Shown piece by piece: positions 22,997-30,788 of a stretch of 39,579 nt of DNA (within the stretch, counting starts at the first letter, position 1; each line of letters starts with the position of its first letter). The translations under genes and the position numbers were made by a program. Source of the stretch: Bacillus thermozeamaize (GTDB lineage: Bacteria > Bacillota > Bacilli > ZCTH02-B2); contig LZRT01000009.1 of the NCBI GenBank assembly GCA_002159075.1, forward strand, positions 1 through 39,579, in the 5' to 3' direction. The notes beneath the pieces are model-generated. The model was not told where the DNA came from and ran no database searches. It saw only the letters and a program-made list of their open reading frames with translations.

Positions 22997-25639
22997 GTGA
23001 AGCGCTTGTCTGGCAGTCAGATACGCAGCCTGTTTCTCCAGTTTTTTCAGCAAAAGGGGCATCGTGTGGAGCCCAGCGCCTCTCTGATCCCGGTCGATGA
23101 CCCGAGCCTTTTGTGGATCAACTCGGGGGTAGCCACGCTCAAGAAGTATTTTGACGGCACCATTGTGCCGGAAAATCCCCGGATTGCCAACGTGCAAAAG
23201 TCGATCCGGACCAACGACATCGAAAACGTCGGCAAGACGGCCCGGCATCACACCTTTTTTGAAATGCTGGGCAATTTCTCGATTGGAGATTATTTTAAAG
23301 AGGAGGCGATTACCTGGGCCTGGGAATTCCTGACCAGTCCCGAGTGGATCGGCTTCGACCCGGAACGGCTCTGGGTGACGATCCACCCGGAGGATGACGA
23401 GGCATTCCGGATCTGGCACGAGAAGATCGGACTGCCTGAGGAGCGGATCATCCGCTTGGAAGGAAATTTCTGGGACATCGGAGAGGGGCCGTGCGGACCA
23501 AACTCGGAGATCTTTTACGATCGCGGGGAGGCGTTCGGCAATGATCCGGATGATCCGGAATTGTACCCCGGCGGGGAGAACGAGCGCTACCTAGAAGTGT
23601 GGAACCTGGTCTTTTCCCAGTACAACCACAATCCCGACGGCAGTTACACGCCATTGCCGAAAAAGAACATCGACACCGGGATGGGCCTGGAACGGATGGC
23701 CAGCATCCTTCAGGATGTGGAGACCAACTTCGAGACCGATCTGATCCGGCCGATCATTGATGCCACGGTCGCGATGACCGGCAAGCCGTACAAGCAGAAC
23801 CGGCAGCATGACGTGGCATATAACGTGATTGCCGACCATCTGCGGACCATTGTCTTTGCGATCGGCGACGGGGCCCTGCCGGGGAATGAAGGGCGGGGCT
23901 ATGTGATCCGGCGCCTGTTGCGGCGGGCGGTTCGTTACGGACGGGAGCTCGGCTTGACGGAACCTTTCCTGTACAAGCTGGTGCCGACGGTAGGCGAGAT
24001 TATGGGTGATTTCTATCCGGAGGTGGTGGAGAAGCGGGAGTTCATCCAGCGAGTGATCCGCCACGAGGAGGAGCGCTTTCTTGAGACGCTTTCCGAAGGC
24101 CTGGAGATTCTGGGGCAGATGCTCCGTGAGGCGGCTGCGGAGGGGCGTAAGGAACTGACCGGCAAGCAGGCTTTTCTGCTCTATGACACCTTCGGTTTTC
24201 CGCTGGATCTGACCGTGGACTTTGCCTCGGAGCGGGGTTTTACCGTCGATCAAGCGGGGTTTGCCGAGGAAATGGAGGCGCAGCGGGCACGCGCCCGGGC
24301 AGCCCGTCAAGAAGTGGACAGCATGAAGGTGCAGGGCGGGGTGCTCGAGCAACTGCCTGAAGACGGGGAGTTTGTCGGCTATACCCAGCCTCAGGTGGAA
24401 GCCCGGGTGGTCGCGATCGTCGACGGGGAACAGTTGGTGGATGTGGCTGGTCCTGGCAAACAGGTGCAACTGCTTTTGGATCGGACGCCCTTTTATGCGG
24501 AAAGCGGAGGTCAGGTGGCCGACTGCGGCACGTTGACCGCTCCTGGCCTGAAGATGATTGTGGAGGATGTGCAAAAAGGCCCGCGAGGCCAGCATCTGCA
24601 CCGGGTGCGGATTGAAGAGGGGACGGTGCGCGTCGGCGCCACGGTGGTGGCCGAGATTGATGAGGCTAGGCGCCGGGACACCGAGAAAAACCACACCGCC
24701 ACGCACCTTTTGCACAGGGCGCTGAAGGATGTGCTGGGCGAACACGCCAGCCAGGCCGGATCGCTGGTGGCGCCGGATCGGCTGCGTTTTGACTTTACCC
24801 ATTTTGGCGCCATGAGCGAAGAGGAGCTGCTGCAGGTGGAGCGGCGTGTCAACGAGCAGATCTGGCGCAACCTAGAGGTGACCACCATGCACAAGAGGCT
24901 GCAGGAGGCGCGGGAGATGGGGGCGATGGCCCTCTTTGGCGAGAAATATGGCGAAGTGGTCCGCGTCGTCCAGGTGGGCGATTACAGCCTGGAATTGTGC
25001 GGCGGCTGTCATGTCCGCAACACGGCCGAGATCGGACTCTTCAAGATCGTCAGTGAGTCGGGCATCGGTTCGGGGACGCGGAGAATCGAGGCGGTCACCG
25101 GCAAGCAGGCTTATGTCTACCTGGAGGAGCAACTGCAGCGGATGAAGCGGGCTGCCGAGCTGCTCAAGGCGACGCCGGCCGAACTTGTGGAAAGGGTGGA
25201 GGCGTTGCAAAGCCAGTTTAAGGAGTTGCAACGGGAAAACGAATCGCTGCGCGGAAAGCTGGGTCACCTGCAGGCGCGGGAACTGGCGAGCCGCAAAGTG
25301 GATGTGCACGGCGTCAACGTGGTGGCGGCCGCGGTACCGGCGACCAACATGGAGGGGTTGCGGGCGATCGCGGATGAGGTAAAGGAAGCCATCAAGAGCG
25401 GCGTCATCCTCCTTGGCACCGTGGCAAACGAAAAGGTGCAACTGGTGGCGATGGTCACGCCGGATCTGGTGAAGCGGGGGTTTCACGCCGGGAACATCGT
25501 CAAGGAAGCGGCCCGGCGCTGCGGTGGCGGCGGTGGCGGGCGGCCTGACATGGCCCAGGCAGGGGGCAAGGATCCCGCCAAACTCCAGGAAGCGCTCAAA
25601 GCGGCGGAAGAGATGGTGGTTCAAACGGTGCAGCCATAA
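22997..25639 (+). CDS. alaS: Alanine--tRNA ligase
   Basis: An 880-residue class II synthetase charging tRNA-Ala. Visible features are motif regions [24 protein letters not shown] and [12 protein letters not shown]; the editing-domain metal site H566-x3-H570 (HTATHLLH) with C668 and H672 in CGGCH; and a C-Ala domain ending with the glycine-rich [15 protein letters not shown]. The GTG at 22997 is preferred, because AAGGAG lies 10 nt upstream; the GTG at 22988 is only 1 nt from that site. It is the first gene of the conserved cluster and is controlled by the T-box in front of it. Confidence 0.96.
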   Translation: MKRLSGSQIRSLFLQFFQQKGHRVEPSASLIPVDDPSLLWINSGVATLKKYFDGTIVPENPRIANVQKSIRTNDIENVGKTARHHTFFEMLGNFSIGDYFKEEAITWAWEFLTSPEWIGFDPERLWVTIHPEDDEAFRIWHEKIGLPEERIIRLEGNFWDIGEGPCGPNSEIFYDRGEAFGNDPDDPELYPGGENERYLEVWNLVFSQYNHNPDGSYTPLPKKNIDTGMGLERMASILQDVETNFETDLIRPIIDATVAMTGKPYKQNRQHDVAYNVIADHLRTIVFAIGDGALPGNEGRGYVIRRLLRRAVRYGRELGLTEPFLYKLVPTVGEIMGDFYPEVVEKREFIQRVIRHEEERFLETLSEGLEILGQMLREAAAEGRKELTGKQAFLLYDTFGFPLDLTVDFASERGFTVDQAGFAEEMEAQRARARAARQEVDSMKVQGGVLEQLPEDGEFVGYTQPQVEARVVAIVDGEQLVDVAGPGKQVQLLLDRTPFYAESGGQVADCGTLTAPGLKMIVEDVQKGPRGQHLHRVRIEEGTVRVGATVVAEIDEARRRDTEKNHTATHLLHRALKDVLGEHASQAGSLVAPDRLRFDFTHFGAMSEEELLQVERRVNEQIWRNLEVTTMHKRLQEAREMGAMALFGEKYGEVVRVVQVGDYSLELCGGCHVRNTAEIGLFKIVSESGIGSGTRRIEAVTGKQAYVYLEEQLQRMKRAAELLKATPAELVERVEALQSQFKELQRENESLRGKLGHLQARELASRKVDVHGVNVVAAAVPATNMEGLRAIADEVKEAIKSGVILLGTVANEKVQLVAMVTPDLVKRGFHAGNIVKEAARRCGGGGGGRPDMAQAGGKDPAKLQEALKAAEEMVVQTVQP

Positions 25640-25655
25640 GCGCGTCTTGGGGCGG

Positions 25656-26345
25656 TTATCTGGAGACAAAGGGGTTGTCCCTGATCCAGAACCGCCACGG
25701 ATACTCCCTGGCCTCCTCAGCATAGTCGATGTTAATCCGTGGCCCGCAGGCGATCCGTTCCGGAGGAATGGGGCCGATCCCTTGGCGCAGATAGAGGGGG
25801 GAGCGCGAGAGGTCCCAGCCGTACTGTTTCTTCGTAATGCCGAGGGCGGTGCAGAGCTTTCCGGGGCCGTTGGTGAGGGTCTTCAGGTGACGGAGAGAGG
25901 TGGAATCTATCGTATGGCGGGGGACAGTCTCTTGTACAGGCTTGTCCAAAACCTTTTCCAGTTCCGGAGGAAGGGAGATTCCCCGGCGATGCGCCATCAA
26001 GGGAATGCCCTCGGTCGGCTCCAGCGCCCGGACGAGGATGGCTTCCGGTTTCCCAGGGGGACCGCTGACCACGTTAAAACAGTAATACATGCCATAAATC
26101 AAATAGATATACGCATGGCCAGGCGGACCGAACATCACTTCGGTCCGCCTGGTTTTTTTCCCGCCGTAAGAATGAGCCCCTTTGTCTTCAGGGCCCATAT
26201 AGGCTTCCACTTCGACTATCATGCCGGCGGCTGTGCCTTCCTCTGTTTCATGAACCAGTTCCATTCCGAGCAAGGAGGTGGCCAGCTCCAGCGTCGGTTG
26301 TTTGAAAAAGTCGGGTGTGACGGGTTTTCTGCTCAGTCCAGTCAT
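25656..26345 (-). CDS. mpg: DNA-3-methyladenine glycosylase (AAG/MPG type)
   Basis: A 229-residue base-excision repair enzyme that removes alkylated and deaminated purines. Characteristic blocks are ATSLLGMELVH, IVEVEAYMGPEDKGAHSYGG with the active-site Glu, MFGPPGHAYIYLIYGMYYCF, EAILVRALEP and LTNGPGKLCTALGI. The ribosome site is weak: AAAGGAG lies 18 nt before the ATG at 26345. It follows the SpoVIF-like gene on the same strand, with 30 nt between. Together with adaA-adaB it adds a second alkylation-repair activity in this window. Confidence 0.93.
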   Translation of the reverse strand: MTGLSRKPVTPDFFKQPTLELATSLLGMELVHETEEGTAAGMIVEVEAYMGPEDKGAHSYGGKKTRRTEVMFGPPGHAYIYLIYGMYYCFNVVSGPPGKPEAILVRALEPTEGIPLMAHRRGISLPPELEKVLDKPVQETVPRHTIDSTSLRHLKTLTNGPGKLCTALGITKKQYGWDLSRSPLYLRQGIGPIPPERIACGPRINIDYAEEAREYPWRFWIRDNPFVSR

Positions 26346-26375
26346 GGTGTGTCTTGGGTGTTTCTCCTTTGTTTT

Positions 26376-26651
26376 CTAGAATCGTTTGAACAGATTTTCG
26401 GCTTTCTTCGGGTCTTTGAGCTTCTCCTTGTTTTGCTTGACCAGTCCTATAATACGCCGTATCTCAGCCTCTGACAATGGTCTGCCGACAGCCGCGCCCA
26501 GTTTTTGAATCAGGGCGTGCAGCTTTCTCTCGTCTGTGATGTTTTTCTCGTTAAACTGCGATCCGAGCGACAAAAGATCATTTAATGTCAATGAGTTGTT
26601 GCTCTTGTCATTCACCTTATCCAAAATCCGGTTGATATCACGCAGATTCAA
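26376..26651 (-). CDS. Small sporulation-type protein, SpoVIF-like
   Basis: A 91-residue hydrophilic helical protein. The stretch NITDERKLHALIQKLGAAVG, then RPLSEAEIRRIIGLVKQ, resembles the stage VI sporulation protein F pattern (DEKxxRxLIxxV...NRPVS...DKIV). The family match is moderate. The start is probably TTG at 26651, since AGGAGG lies 8 nt upstream; an in-frame ATG at 26678 would include that ribosome site within the gene. It is likely co-transcribed with mpg and lies back to back with another probable spore gene at 26888. Confidence 0.55.
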   Translation of the reverse strand: MNLRDINRILDKVNDKSNNSLTLNDLLSLGSQFNEKNITDERKLHALIQKLGAAVGRPLSEAEIRRIIGLVKQNKEKLKDPKKAENLFKRF

Positions 26652-26887
26652 GGGGATCCCTCCTGTTTGATCAAACATGTCTTTTTCTTTACCTTATGCC
26701 ACCTGAGTTGCGATTGCCTGGGCGGGAAACCCAGGTGTCGGAAATAAGATTCCTCATGCGGCAGTTGTTGTGAATTTCTCCCCGGATAAATGGGTGATTG
26801 CAGGAGAGCCATTTGTCTCGTCTGTACATACGGATGTAATAGGGAATCGAGATGCATGAACCAGGAGCAAAAAAGGAGGGGTGTTTT

Positions 26888-27280
26888 GTGAGACATTCCG
26901 TGCGCATCCAGGAACAGAAATATGTCGGCATGCGGGACTTAAGCCGGCAGATGGAATCGATTCGGCGGGAGATGACGAAAATTCGCCGCGGCATGCAGAT
27001 GATGCAGGATATGCAAGGCCAGCTGGAAAACGCATTGATTGAAATCCAGGATTTAAAAGGCATGTTTGAAGGAAAGGGAGGATCCAATCCGGAATATCTG
27101 CCGGCGCCACGCCAGCCGGGATCGGGAAGCTTGCCTCCGGCGCCGCAACAACCCAATCATCCGCTGGGGGCATTGGGAGGAATTGGAAATCTGTTGCAGA
27201 ATGTGGATATCGGTGAAATCATGAAGTTGTTGAACAACCCGCTGATCCAGGATTTGATGAGAAATTTCCTCAAACGGTAG
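26888..27280 (+). CDS. Unknown protein, coiled-coil N-terminus, possible spore component
   Basis: A 130-residue protein I cannot assign. Residues 15-65 form a Met/Arg/Glu-rich helix with heptad character (MRDLSRQMESIRREMTKIRR, GMQMMQDMQGQLENALIEIQ). A Pro/Gly-rich linker (80-105) and a C-terminal helical pair (IGEIMKLLNNPLIQDLMRNF) follow. The start is GTG at 26888, after AAAGGAGGGG. A CATACGGAT element about 60 nt upstream resembles a SigE/SigK -10, which with the neighbours hints at mother-cell expression; this is weak. Confidence 0.7.
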   Translation: MRHSVRIQEQKYVGMRDLSRQMESIRREMTKIRRGMQMMQDMQGQLENALIEIQDLKGMFEGKGGSNPEYLPAPRQPGSGSLPPAPQQPNHPLGALGGIGNLLQNVDIGEIMKLLNNPLIQDLMRNFLKR

Positions 27281-27287
27281 ACAGGTG

Positions 27288-27350
27288 TGCAGTCCCTTTC
27301 GAGCATTTTTTCATACGCTGATGAGAGACGAATGGGAAGGAGGGACTGCA
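27288..27350 (+). repeat. Inverted repeat overlapping a ribosome site
   Basis: TGCAGTCCCT (27288-27297) and AGGGACTGCA (27341-27350) are perfect 10-bp complements with a 43-nt loop. The 3' arm covers the end of the AAGGAGGG ribosome site of the gene at 27352. It could also act as a weak terminator of the previous gene. Confidence 0.55.
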
Positions 27351-27351
27351 A

Positions 27352-27702
27352 GTGTCTGATGTACGAGGGATCTACCATCTTTGTTGTCAATATATGCACC
27401 GGAAGGTATGGGTGCATACGCGTTCAGGCAAATGGCATTATGGGCAAATCGTGGGAATAGATGGACGGAATGTGTATTTGCGGATGATGCCTTCGCCATA
27501 TCAATCCTGTAGGGTTTCTGGCAGTGAACAGGCCGGTGTGGATGTGGCCGTCGGCAGACAAACCGATGCAACACCCGGTGCGGTGATTCAGGAGGCCCAG
27601 TTTGGATTTGGCTTTGGCGGAGTGGCTGCTTTAAGTTTGTTTGCCATTTTGGCCATCACATTATCTGCGCCGCGTTTTGGATTTGGGTTTGGCGGATATT
27701 GA
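27352..27702 (+). CDS. Unknown small protein with FGFGFGG repeats, possible spore-surface protein
   Basis: A 116-residue protein beginning at GTG 27352, 7 nt after AAGGAGGG. The N-terminal half (MHRKVWVHTRSGKWHYGQIV, GIDGRNVYLRMMPSP) is a small beta-barrel-like segment similar in plan to spore-associated proteins that hold a bound surface ligand. The C-terminal half has a hydrophobic segment (VAALSLFAILAITLS) bracketed by two FGFGFGG repeats, the last four residues from the end. The exact repeat on both sides of one helix is unusual. No enzyme motif is visible. Confidence 0.65.
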   Translation: MSDVRGIYHLCCQYMHRKVWVHTRSGKWHYGQIVGIDGRNVYLRMMPSPYQSCRVSGSEQAGVDVAVGRQTDATPGAVIQEAQFGFGFGGVAALSLFAILAITLSAPRFGFGFGGY

Positions 27703-27725
27703 GGCAATTTTGAAACAGGCAGATG

Positions 27726-27757
27726 GTGCCCCTTTCAGCGGGGGCACTTGTTCTTTG
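27726..27757 (+). terminator. Terminator after the FGFGFGG gene
   Basis: GTGCCCC and GGGGCAC around a short loop, followed by TTGTTCTTT. Confidence 0.6.
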
Positions 27758-27836
27758 TGCAACTGTTTTCTTGCAAACTGGTCCAGAAAGTGGCAAGATA
27801 AGAGCAAGATGAGGTAACAGAAGCGGGGTGTCGGGG

Positions 27837-28103
27837 ATGGATTCCATGGACAAAACGATGAAGTTTTCCGCGCAAGACCATGCCAATCCGGCCAATCGCC
27901 GCAAGGAGATTTTGCTTGCGGTATACCGCGCATTGGAGGAGAAGGGGTACAATCCGATCCATCAGATTGTCGGTTATCTTTTGTCTGGCGACCCGGCCTA
28001 CATTCCTCGACATCAAAATGCCCGAAACCTGATTCGGCAGATTGAGCGCGACGACCTCATGGAGGAACTGGTTCGCCACTACCTGGATTCGGCGGCGAGG
28101 TAA
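27837..28103 (+). CDS. ireB: IreB family regulatory phosphoprotein (YrzL, UPF0297)
   Basis: An 88-residue protein very close to the family: MDKTMKF, then [38 protein letters not shown] and [10 protein letters not shown]. In enterococci IreB is phosphorylated by the PASTA kinase IreK and negatively affects cephalosporin resistance. The ATG at 27837 matches the usual N-terminus; a GTG at 27828 is possible. It stands first in the conserved ireB-ruvX-yrzB set, as in B. subtilis. Confidence 0.92.
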   Translation: MDSMDKTMKFSAQDHANPANRRKEILLAVYRALEEKGYNPIHQIVGYLLSGDPAYIPRHQNARNLIRQIERDDLMEELVRHYLDSAAR

Positions 28104-28167
28104 GCGCATCGAAGTATGTTTTTTTGCGCGTTGAACCACACTGATGGTAAAGGCGGTTGGTGCGATC

Positions 28168-28593
28168 ATGCGGATTTTGGCTCTCGATCTGGGCAGCAAG
28201 CGGGTCGGGGTGGCCGTCAGCGATTCGTTGGGACTGACAGCACAAGGGTTGACCGTGCTGAAGCGGCAGCCGGATCACCAACTGATATCTGATATTGCCT
28301 CCATATTGGAGCAATATGATGTGGATGAGATTGTGGTTGGCTACCCGAAAAATATGAATGGAACGATTGGTCCCCGTGGCAGGGAGGCGGAGGCTTTTGC
28401 CGAACAGCTGCGCAACCGCTTTCGCCTGCCTGTCGTTTTATGGGATGAAAGGCTGACCACTGCCGCCGCGGAGCGAAGCCTCCTGGAAGCCGATCTCAGC
28501 CGCAAAAAACGCCGCCAGGTTGTGGACCAGTTGGCAGCAGTGTTGATTCTTGAAGGATATCTGCAAGCGAGAGGAGCGAAAAATGATGGCTGA
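28168..28593 (+). CDS. ruvX: Holliday junction resolvase-like RuvX (YqgF)
   Basis: A 141-residue RNase H-fold nuclease. The family blocks are visible: MRILALDLGSKRVGVAVSD with the first Asp, VVGYPKNMNGTIGPRG, VVLWDERLTTAAAERSL, and the C-terminal VVDQLAAVLILEGYL. YqgF-type proteins act in 16S rRNA 5'-end maturation and were first proposed to resolve Holliday junctions. The ATG at 28168 fits the usual N-terminus; the ribosome site (GGTG) is modest. It overlaps yrzB by 11 nt. Confidence 0.93.
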   Translation: MRILALDLGSKRVGVAVSDSLGLTAQGLTVLKRQPDHQLISDIASILEQYDVDEIVVGYPKNMNGTIGPRGREAEAFAEQLRNRFRLPVVLWDERLTTAAAERSLLEADLSRKKRRQVVDQLAAVLILEGYLQARGAKNDG

Positions 28594-28873
28594 AAAACTG
28601 GAAGTGGGCGAAGTGATTACCATCCCCGATGAGGAAGGCGTGGAAGAGGCCTTCGAAGTGATCATGACGTTTGAGGCGGATGATGGGCGAAAATATCTGA
28701 TGGCCGTCCCGACCGAGGCGGAGGATGCGGAAGAGGAAGAAGTGTACGCCTTCCGTTATGAAGAACATGGGGAGAATTTGGACCTGTTTCTCATTGAGGA
28801 TGACGAGGAATGGGAGATGGTCGAGGAGATGTTCCACACGATGCTGGAACAGCCGGAAGACGGGACAGAATGA
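28583..28873 (+). CDS. yrzB: DUF1292 family protein (YrzB)
   Basis: A 96-residue, highly acidic protein. VITIPDEEGVEEAFEVIMTF, YLMAVPTEAEDAEEEEVYAF and EWEMVEEMFHTML match DUF1292, always found with ireB and ruvX in bacilli. The molecular role is unknown. The ATG at 28583 lies within the end of ruvX, following GAGAGGAGCG, so translation is coupled. Confidence 0.92.
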   Translation: MMAEKLEVGEVITIPDEEGVEEAFEVIMTFEADDGRKYLMAVPTEAEDAEEEEVYAFRYEEHGENLDLFLIEDDEEWEMVEEMFHTMLEQPEDGTE

Positions 28874-28913
28874 AATGAATGGTAGGACATAAACGGACCT
28901 TCTGATACAATGG

Positions 28914-28938
28914 ACAAGGGAGAACCTTGTCTTTTTCT
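28914..28938 (+). terminator. Small terminator between yrzB and mltG
   Basis: ACAAGG-GAGAA-CCTTGT, followed by CTTTTTCTT. It sits directly downstream of a TGA-TACAAT element (28903-28911) that may be an mltG promoter, so it may act on both the old and the new transcript. Confidence 0.5.
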
Positions 28939-28964
28939 TATGTTTTCATCAGGAGGGGAAATGG

Positions 28965-30041
28965 TTGAAACCGGTGATTCGACGCCGCATTCCGCGGTGG
29001 CTCTTCGGTGCGCTGTCGCTTTTGGCGCTGGCGGCAGCGGCCATTGGCGTTTATGTCTACATCCAATTGCAACCACCATCAGCTAAAGGGGGCGAGGCAG
29101 TTATCGTCAAGATCCCCTCTGGCATCGGTTCTGCCGAGGTGGCTTCAATCCTGAAGGAAAAAGGCCTGATCCGAAATGCCCGTGTGTATCGTATCTATCT
29201 GGAGGTGAAGGGAGTCAGTGACCGTTTGCAGGCCGGAACCTACCGGTTCGCTCCCGGAACCAGCCTGGAGAAAATCACGGCAGATCTGGTGGCTGGAAAC
29301 GTTTATCGGGATACGATCAAAGTGACCATTCCGGAAGGATTTCGGGTTGAACAGGTGGCCGAGCGGCTGGAACAAGCAGGCGTGGCAAGCCGGGAGCGGT
29401 TCATCCAGGCGATCCAGAAAGGGGATTTCAGCAGCTATTCGTTTGTCCGGCAAATTCCTGCGGAACGTCCGTTGAAATACCGTCTGGAGGGTTATTTGTT
29501 TCCGGATACATACGAGATTCAGAAAGACGCCGATGAAACGGCGATTGTCGCGATGATGCTGGAACGCCTGTCCCGTGAGTTGACTCCGGAGCGGCTGGAG
29601 CGGTTGAAAAAGTTGGGGCTGAGCATTCATGACTGGCTGACGCTGGCTTCACTGGTCGAGCGCGAGGCCATGGTTGAAAAGGAACGGCCCGTGATTGCGG
29701 GCGTTCTGTGGAACCGGCTGAAAAAAGGCTGGCCGCTGCAGGTTGATGCCACGATTCAATATGTCTACGGAAAACAGAAAGAGCGGCTGACGCATCGCGA
29801 TCTGAAGATCGATGACCCTTACAATACCTATTTGTACAAGGGATTGCCGCCTGGACCGGTAGGCTCTCCAGGAGTGTCTTCCCTGGAAGCGGTCTTGTTT
29901 CCCGAGGAACACCAGTATTTCTTTTACGTGACCAAAAAGGACGGTTCAAACGAGCATTATTTCGCAAAAACATACGCGGAGCATCAGCAAAACATTGCAT
30001 TGAGCAAGCGGCATCAGGAACAGCGGATTGGAAACAGATGA
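28965..30041 (+). CDS. mltG: Endolytic murein transglycosylase MltG
   Basis: A 358-residue membrane-anchored enzyme that cuts nascent peptidoglycan glycan strands. It has a cytoplasmic basic tail, one membrane helix (about 12-33), a LysM-like region (IPSGIGSAEVASILKEKGLI) and the YceG catalytic domain (YRLEGYLFPDTYEI, LASLVEREAMVEKERPVIAG, PLQVDATIQYVYG). The catalytic Glu is E232 in SLVEREA. It starts with TTG at 28965, 7 nt after AGGAGGGG; an out-of-frame ATG lies at 28961. Confidence 0.94.
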   Translation: MKPVIRRRIPRWLFGALSLLALAAAAIGVYVYIQLQPPSAKGGEAVIVKIPSGIGSAEVASILKEKGLIRNARVYRIYLEVKGVSDRLQAGTYRFAPGTSLEKITADLVAGNVYRDTIKVTIPEGFRVEQVAERLEQAGVASRERFIQAIQKGDFSSYSFVRQIPAERPLKYRLEGYLFPDTYEIQKDADETAIVAMMLERLSRELTPERLERLKKLGLSIHDWLTLASLVEREAMVEKERPVIAGVLWNRLKKGWPLQVDATIQYVYGKQKERLTHRDLKIDDPYNTYLYKGLPPGPVGSPGVSSLEAVLFPEEHQYFFYVTKKDGSNEHYFAKTYAEHQQNIALSKRHQEQRIGNR

Positions 30042-30064
30042 GATGAACGGAAAGAGGGGGAAAG

Positions 30065-30715
30065 ATGAAGCCCGTTGTGATCGGAGTGGCGGGGGGCTCC
30101 GGATCAGGAAAGTCGACCGTTGCGCGTGAAATTTTCCGTCAGGTGCGTCCGTCCAGCGTGCTGATTCTGGAGCAGGACAGCTACTACAAGAGCCAGGATC
30201 ACCTGCCGCTGGAGGAAAGGAAAAAAATCAATTACGATCATCCGCTCGCTTTTGACAATGAACTGCTGATCCGCCACCTGCAGCGTCTGCTTCAGTACAA
30301 GCCGATTCACAAACCGGTGTATGATTTCAAGTGGCATACGCGTTCCAGGCGAAGTGTCTATGTCGAACCGAAAGATGTGATTATTGTCGAGGGGATTTTG
30401 GTCCTGGAAGAGGCGCGATTGCGGCAGATGATGGACATCAAGGTGTACGTGGATACGGATGCGGATGTCCGTTTCATTCGCCGCTTGCGGCGGGATATGA
30501 GCCGTCGCGGCCGGAGCATGCAGTCGGTGATCGATCAGTATCTGAACACGGTGCGCCCGATGCACCGCCAGTTTGTCGAACCGACCAAGCGATACGCCGA
30601 TATCATCATTCCTGAAGGCGGACAAAACCGGGTCGCCATTGACCTGTTGGTAACCAAAATTCAAAGTCTTCTTTCGGAACGGCAGGGAAAGGAGTCGCCG
30701 CATCGTTCTGTTTAA
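30065..30715 (+). CDS. udk: Uridine kinase
   Basis: A 216-residue pyrimidine-salvage kinase phosphorylating uridine and cytidine to UMP and CMP. The P-loop GGSGSGKST lies at 10-18. Next come [20 protein letters not shown] (substrate loop), [22 protein letters not shown] and [17 protein letters not shown]. The ATG at 30065 follows AAAGAGGGGGA, 23 nt after mltG, so they are co-transcribed. In B. subtilis three peptidase/methyltransferase genes (yrrMNO) separate mltG and udk; here they are absent. Confidence 0.95.
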   Translation: MKPVVIGVAGGSGSGKSTVAREIFRQVRPSSVLILEQDSYYKSQDHLPLEERKKINYDHPLAFDNELLIRHLQRLLQYKPIHKPVYDFKWHTRSRRSVYVEPKDVIIVEGILVLEEARLRQMMDIKVYVDTDADVRFIRRLRRDMSRRGRSMQSVIDQYLNTVRPMHRQFVEPTKRYADIIIPEGGQNRVAIDLLVTKIQSLLSERQGKESPHRSV

Positions 30716-30788
30716 AACCTTCATGTCCTGACAAGAATGGGGATGACGGGAAATATCCCCGAAAGGGTCGGCATGAGGGGCGTTGGTG

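Noticed and set aside
23591-24802. 403-codon minus-strand frame opposite alaS
   Set aside because: alaS is unmistakable on the plus strand; the antisense frame has no ribosome site and shadow-type composition.
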